From assembly GCA_900318075.1 (NCBI GenBank), contig ONJI01000008.1, positions 1-46,635 of the forward strand: DNA of 46,635 nucleotides. Direction: 5' to 3'. A model generated the notes under the pieces. It was not told where the DNA came from and ran no database searches. It saw only the letters and a program-made list of their open reading frames with translations. Shown piece after piece: positions 42,958-46,635 of this stretch; the first letter of the stretch is position 1; each line of letters opens with the position of its first letter. Made by a program: the position numbers and the translations under genes. Source of the DNA: an uncultured Bacillota bacterium. Its GTDB lineage: Bacteria > Bacillota_I > Bacilli_A > RF39 > UBA660.

Positions 42958-42990
42958 CTAAAGATAACATATTAGTTACTAGTAAAATCG

Positions 42991-43029
42991 AAATTGTCGA
43001 CTCAGTACACGCGCGTATTGTCGGAATTT
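42991..43029 (+). repeat. GC-rich inverted repeat between agrB and cspA
   Basis: AAATTGTCGAC (42991-43001) pairs with GTCGGAATTT (43020-43029), ten pairs with one bulged G. The loop contains the palindrome ACGCGCGT. In a 28%-GC background this patch stands out. It may be an operator or the structured start of the cold-shock leader. A small hairpin TTTCG/CGAAA follows at 43040-43052. Confidence 0.6.
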
Positions 43030-43110
43030 GTAGTATTAATTTCGCAACGAAAGGGTCCCACATGCAGTATATTAGTATTGTAAGAGAATTACTAGAAGGG
43101 AGATGTAAGA

Positions 43111-43323
43111 GTGAGAGGCAAAGTAAAATGGTTTAATAACGAAAAAGGCTTCGGTTTTATTGAATATAATGATAAAGAAGATATCTTCGTTCATTATTCA
43201 GCTATTCTTACACCAGGCTACAAAACGCTAGTGGAAGGTCAATATGTAGAATTCGAACTAGTTAGAACTGATAAGGGTCTGCAAGCCAAAAATGTTGTCG
43301 AAATAAAAACTGCATTAGTGTAG
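43111..43323 (+). CDS. csp: Cold-shock protein (CspA family)
   Basis: A 70-residue single cold-shock domain that binds single-stranded RNA and DNA and melts RNA structure. RNP1 KGFGFIEY and RNP2 DIFVHYSAI are intact, with [10 protein letters not shown] at the start. The start is GTG 43111, with SD GAAGGGAGA seven bases away. The long, structured upstream region is typical of cold-shock leaders, which often act as RNA thermometers. A terminator overlaps the stop codon. Confidence 0.95.
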   Translation: MRGKVKWFNNEKGFGFIEYNDKEDIFVHYSAILTPGYKTLVEGQYVEFELVRTDKGLQAKNVVEIKTALV

Positions 43324-43332
43324 TTTTTTTTC
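43308..43332 (+). terminator. Terminator of the cold-shock gene
   Basis: AACTGCA (43308-43314) pairs with TGTAGTT (43319-43325, one G-T), followed by TTTTTT; it includes the stop codon. Confidence 0.8.
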
Positions 43333-43386
43333 ACAAAAAAATAAATAATTATCCACAATAAAAATATATATTTACCATAAAAACTG

Positions 43387-43395
43387 TGATATAAT
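43387..43395 (+). promoter_or_regulatory. Extended -10 promoter of hpf
   Basis: TGATATAAT (TATAAT at 43390-43395), 20 nt before the ATG. Confidence 0.6.
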
Positions 43396-43414
43396 ATAAT
43401 TGGAAGGTGATAAA

Positions 43415-43948
43415 ATGAAATATGTAGTTCGTGGAAAGAAAGTGAAGGTGACGGATGACTTAAAAAACCATGTCGAAGAAAAGTTATCCAAATTAGACAA
43501 GTATTTTGTAAATGCTGATGAATTTACAGCCACTGTTGTTTTCAAAAATCATGAACCAGTCCAAAAAGTAGAGGTTACGATACCAGTTAAAAGAATGATT
43601 TTAAGGGCTGAAGAAAGTCATAAGGATCCATTTGCCGCAATTGATTTAATCATTGATAAACTAGAAAGACAAATAAGAAAAAATAAGACTAGGATGAGAA
43701 AAAAATCGGCAAAAGATAAAATGGCAGGTTTTGTCACTGATTTCGAAATTGAAAAAGAAGACAAAGATAAAAGCAAAATTGTTAAAAAGAAAAGTATTGA
43801 ATTAAAACCGATGAGTGAAGATGAAGCCATACTTCAAATGAATTTAATAGACCATTCATTCTTTGTATTTAGGGATTCAAAAAACGGAGAAATTGAAGTC
43901 GTATATAAAAGAGAAGATGGAAATTACGGCTTGCTTAGAGAAAAATAA
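43415..43948 (+). CDS. hpf: Ribosome hibernation promoting factor, long form
   Basis: A 177-residue protein that dimerises 70S ribosomes into inactive 100S particles in starvation. An upstream in-frame TTG (43400) is less likely than ATG 43415, which has GGAAGGTGA at good spacing and starts KYVVRGKKVKVTDDLKNHVE. The N-terminal domain (about 1-95) is the YfiA-like beta-alpha fold that sits on the 30S subunit. After a charged linker, the C-terminal dimerisation domain (about 118-177) has IVKKKSIELKPMSEDEAI, MNLIDHSFFVFRD and YKREDGNYGLL, found only in the long form. Confidence 0.95.
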   Translation: MKYVVRGKKVKVTDDLKNHVEEKLSKLDKYFVNADEFTATVVFKNHEPVQKVEVTIPVKRMILRAEESHKDPFAAIDLIIDKLERQIRKNKTRMRKKSAKDKMAGFVTDFEIEKEDKDKSKIVKKKSIELKPMSEDEAILQMNLIDHSFFVFRDSKNGEIEVVYKREDGNYGLLREK

Positions 43949-43978
43949 AAGTCGTCAAAAGCGACTTTTTATTTTTTT
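43947..43978 (+). terminator. hpf terminator
   Basis: AAAAGTCG (43947-43954) pairs with CGACTTTT (43962-43969), then TATTTTTT. Confidence 0.88.
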
Positions 43979-44009
43979 CTTACAAATACTAGGAATTTTC
44001 GATATTTTC

Positions 44010-44018
44010 TGATAAAAT
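44010..44018 (+). promoter_or_regulatory. Extended -10 promoter of secA
   Basis: TGATAAAAT (TAAAAT at 44013-44018). Confidence 0.55.
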
Positions 44019-44044
44019 ACTATATAGACGAAAGGATGGAAAAT

Positions 44045-46537
44045 ATGAACTTCTTAAAAAAAATATTTGATCATGAATATAAAGAACTAGAACGCTTTCA
44101 AAAAATTGCTGATGAAATAGACGCCTTAGATGAAGAAATGTCTAAACTAACTGACAAACAATTAAAAGCAAAAACAGAAGAGTTCAAAAAGAGATTAAAA
44201 GAGGGTGAAACTCTAGAAGATATCAAAGTAGAAGCTTTTGCTGTCGCTAGAGAAGCAGCTTATAGAGTAATTGGCGAAAAACCATATTATGTACAGTTAT
44301 TAGGAGGACTTGCTATCCATTATGGTAACATAGCAGAGATGAAAACAGGAGAAGGTAAAACTTTAACTTCAATCTTGCCAGCTTATTTAAATGCTTTGAC
44401 TGGTGAAGGTGTACACATCATCACGGTTAATGAATACCTAGCTGGTCGTGACGCCAATTGGATGGGAAAAATTCATGAATTTCTAGGACTAAGTGTAGGA
44501 ATTAACTATAGAGAATATACTCCTGAGCAAAAAAGAGCAGCTTATGCCTGCGATATAATGTATTCTACAAACAACGAAATAGGTTTTGACTACTTAAGAG
44601 ACAACATGGTAGTTAAAGCTGAAGATAGAGTTCAAAGACCACTCAACTTTGTCATCATCGATGAAGTCGACTCAGTATTAATCGATGAGGCAAGAACTCC
44701 GCTAATCATTTCAGGCGGAAGCATGCAATCAGCTAATTTATATACAAATGCTGACAAATTTGTTAAGACTTTAAAAGAAAATGACGGATATATCTATGAT
44801 GAAAAAACCAAAGCTACCTCTTTAGACGCTGAAGGAATCAAAATGGCCGAAAAATTCTTTAAAGTTGATAATTTATATGATATTGAACATGCAACTTTAG
44901 TACACTTCATAAATCAAGCCTTACATGCTAATTACAGCATGAAAAAAGACTTTGATTATGTTATCCAAGATGGCAAAATAGTTATCGTTGACCAGTTTAC
45001 TGGAAGACTTATGCCAGGAAGAAACTTCTCAGAAGGATTACACCAAGCTATCGAAGCTAAAGAAGGGGTTCAAATAAATGAAGAAACTAAGACTTTAGCT
45101 ACAATCACATTCCAAAATTTATTCAGAATGTATAAAAAATTAGCTGGTATGACCGGTACTGCAAAAACAGAAGAAGAAGAATTTAGAGATATTTATAACA
45201 TGTACGTTATTCAAATACCAACTAATAAACCTATAATTCGTGAAGACTTTAGTGATTTAATATTCGCCACAGCAGAAGGAAAATATAGTGCAATCGTAAA
45301 AGAAATAAAAGAAAGACACGCTAAAGGACAACCAATTCTAGTAGGTACAGTTGCTGTTGAAAACAGTGAACTTATAAGTAGAATGCTAAAAAAAGAAGGC
45401 ATCCCACATGAAGTATTAAATGCCAAAAATAACGCTAGAGAAGCTGAAATAATCGCCAAAGCTGGTGAAAAAGGTGCCGTTACAATCGCAACTAACATGG
45501 CCGGCCGTGGTACAGATATCAAATTAGGCAAAGGAGTCTTGGAACTAGGTGGATTATGTGTTTTAGGAACAGAAAGGCACGAGTCAAGACGTATCGATAA
45601 CCAATTAAGAGGTAGATCTGGCCGTCAAGGAGACCCAGGAATGACCCAATTCTGTGTATCATTTGAAGATGATCTAATGGTAAGATTTGGAACTGATAGT
45701 GCTAAAGCATTACTTAAAAGGGTAGGATTTGATGGAGAACTTTCAATAAGAAGTAAAGCTCTATCAAAATCAATTGAATCAGCTCAAAAAAGAGTCGAAG
45801 GTAATAACTTTGATACTCGTAAACATTTACTAGAATACGACGATGTTATTAATAATCAAAGAATGATAATTTATAGACAAAGAAATGAAATACTAGATAG
45901 TGAGTCTATCCATAGTACTACTTTAAACCATTTCAAAGAACACATTACAAACGTTGTAAATAGTCATTTGATAGAAACAGATAAGCTAACAGGAATAGAT
46001 GTCAGTGAAATATTAGAATATGTAAACGAAAATTTACTTAAAAATGATTTAAAAGTAGAAGACTTAGAAGAACTAGACTCAGAATCAGTAATAGATACAA
46101 TTTATGAAAAGGTAGTAGAAGAATACGATAATAAACTATCAGAGTTTGATGAAGACCTTAAAAATGAATTTGAAAAAGCTATTACGTTAAGAGTAATTGA
46201 TACTCACTGGATGGATCACATTAATGCAATGAGCTTACTTAGAGAAGGAATTTATCTAAGACAATATGCTCAAGAGGATCCACTAAGAGCATATACTGCA
46301 GAAGGTTATGAAATGTTTGATAATTTACTAGCTGCTATAGCTCAAGATACAACTAGATATTTATTAAATGCTGAAATTAGACAAAACGTAGAAAGAGAAC
46401 AAGTAATTGAAGGAACACCAAATGAAGATAAAGGCAAAGTAAAAAAACAAACCCCAGTTAAAGTTCAAAAAGTTGGCCGTAATGATCCATGTCCATGTGG
46501 TAGCGGGAAAAAATACAAACAATGTCATGGAAAGTAA
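44045..46537 (+). CDS. secA: SecA preprotein translocase ATPase
   Basis: SecA drives proteins through SecYEG. ATG 44036 lies too close to the AAAGG SD; ATG 44045 gives MNFLKKIFD, the normal SecA start. Motifs: MKTGEGKTL (Walker A, about 100), the preprotein cross-linking region, FVIIDEVDSVLIDEARTP (DEAD-like box), LAGMTGTA, TNMAGRGTDIKLG, and RGRSGRQGDPG. The C-terminus has the SEC-C zinc motif DPCPCGSGKKYKQCHGK. At 830 residues it is a normal single SecA. The downstream gene (prfB in many Bacillota) is beyond the window. Confidence 0.97.
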   Translation: MNFLKKIFDHEYKELERFQKIADEIDALDEEMSKLTDKQLKAKTEEFKKRLKEGETLEDIKVEAFAVAREAAYRVIGEKPYYVQLLGGLAIHYGNIAEMKTGEGKTLTSILPAYLNALTGEGVHIITVNEYLAGRDANWMGKIHEFLGLSVGINYREYTPEQKRAAYACDIMYSTNNEIGFDYLRDNMVVKAEDRVQRPLNFVIIDEVDSVLIDEARTPLIISGGSMQSANLYTNADKFVKTLKENDGYIYDEKTKATSLDAEGIKMAEKFFKVDNLYDIEHATLVHFINQALHANYSMKKDFDYVIQDGKIVIVDQFTGRLMPGRNFSEGLHQAIEAKEGVQINEETKTLATITFQNLFRMYKKLAGMTGTAKTEEEEFRDIYNMYVIQIPTNKPIIREDFSDLIFATAEGKYSAIVKEIKERHAKGQPILVGTVAVENSELISRMLKKEGIPHEVLNAKNNAREAEIIAKAGEKGAVTIATNMAGRGTDIKLGKGVLELGGLCVLGTERHESRRIDNQLRGRSGRQGDPGMTQFCVSFEDDLMVRFGTDSAKALLKRVGFDGELSIRSKALSKSIESAQKRVEGNNFDTRKHLLEYDDVINNQRMIIYRQRNEILDSESIHSTTLNHFKEHITNVVNSHLIETDKLTGIDVSEILEYVNENLLKNDLKVEDLEELDSESVIDTIYEKVVEEYDNKLSEFDEDLKNEFEKAITLRVIDTHWMDHINAMSLLREGIYLRQYAQEDPLRAYTAEGYEMFDNLLAAIAQDTTRYLLNAEIRQNVEREQVIEGTPNEDKGKVKKQTPVKVQKVGRNDPCPCGSGKKYKQCHGK

Positions 46538-46538
46538 T

Positions 46539-46566
46539 AAAAGCCCAGTAATTACGGGCTTTTTTC
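46539..46566 (+). terminator. secA terminator
   Basis: AAAAGCCC (46539-46546) pairs with GGGCTTTT (46556-46563), then TT. Confidence 0.88.
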
Positions 46567-46570
46567 ATGC

Positions 46571-46635
46571 TCCGAATACTTCGGAATATACTTTAGATAC
46601 CTTTTTGGATACCTTCCGATGAGTATCTAAAAGGT
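46571..46635. repeat. Nested inverted repeats at the window end
   Basis: After the secA terminator lie TCCGAA/TTCGGA (46571-46585), two GATACCTT copies (about 46596 and 46609), and TTTAGATAC (46592-46600) inverted as GTATCTAAA (46623-46631). No gene is visible before the edge. It may be the leader of the next gene. Confidence 0.5.

Noticed and set aside
1-46635. CRISPR arrays, prophage or complete insertion sequences
   Set aside because: No regularly spaced repeats, no phage structural or integrase genes, and no transposase with catalytic domain were seen.

Overview
The window is very AT-rich, densely coded and bacterial. A low-GC Gram-positive (Bacillota) host is indicated by AddAB recombination genes, SecA with a SEC-C tail, long-form HPF, a sortase, a glmS ribozyme, a CIRCE operator, an agr quorum-sensing locus and CotJ spore-coat genes. 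The CotJ genes imply a spore former or a lineage descended from one. UGA acts as a stop (genes end in TGA at 31878-31880 and 39231-39233) and Trp is TGG, so the ordinary bacterial code applies. A small-genome gut Bacilli/RF39-like lineage is my best guess; it rests on style and not on a marker gene.

Layout. 1-6376 is a defence-type segment: a 5'-truncated type I restriction subunit HsdR, a DUF4268-like putative nuclease, then a PHP-phosphoesterase/SMC-like ATPase with an overlapping 87-codon partner. 6500-9790 holds a SWIM zinc-finger protein, a decayed Nudix gene, a VWA protein divergent from an HTH protein, and an intact Nudix gene. 9764-10952 is a cotJ spore-coat operon on the minus strand, with a fused CotJA-CotJB and CotJC behind a sigma-E-like promoter. 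11037-11113 is tRNA-His. 11274-15212 carries a polytopic membrane protein, a membrane pseudogene and a family-2 glycosyltransferase. GlmS with its self-cleaving ribozyme leader occupies 15309-17286 (minus).

17368-23490 has a small membrane protein and addB-addA. 23513-25702 is an N-domain-less ClpB under a CIRCE/HrcA operator. 25808-29980 holds a hypothetical protein, a sortase, two secreted wall-associated proteins and a duplicated RDD membrane protein. 30054-33732 is an asnB/membrane protein/murE operon that points to peptidoglycan-precursor amidation. 33778-39914 contains a zinc-ribbon membrane protein, a UvrD-like helicase whose only plausible start is ATA, an orphan transposase-like HTH protein, a PMCA-type calcium ATPase and a lipoprotein. 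39997-42957 is a complete agr system: agrA-agrC on plus, convergent with agrB-agrD on minus, including a 39-residue AgrD too short for routine ORF calling. The window ends with a cold-shock protein, HPF and SecA.

Nearly every promoter that can be read has an extended -10 (TGn then TATAAT or TAAAAT), and almost every transcription unit ends in a clear hairpin plus T-run. All functional names come from motif recognition by eye; no database search was run.
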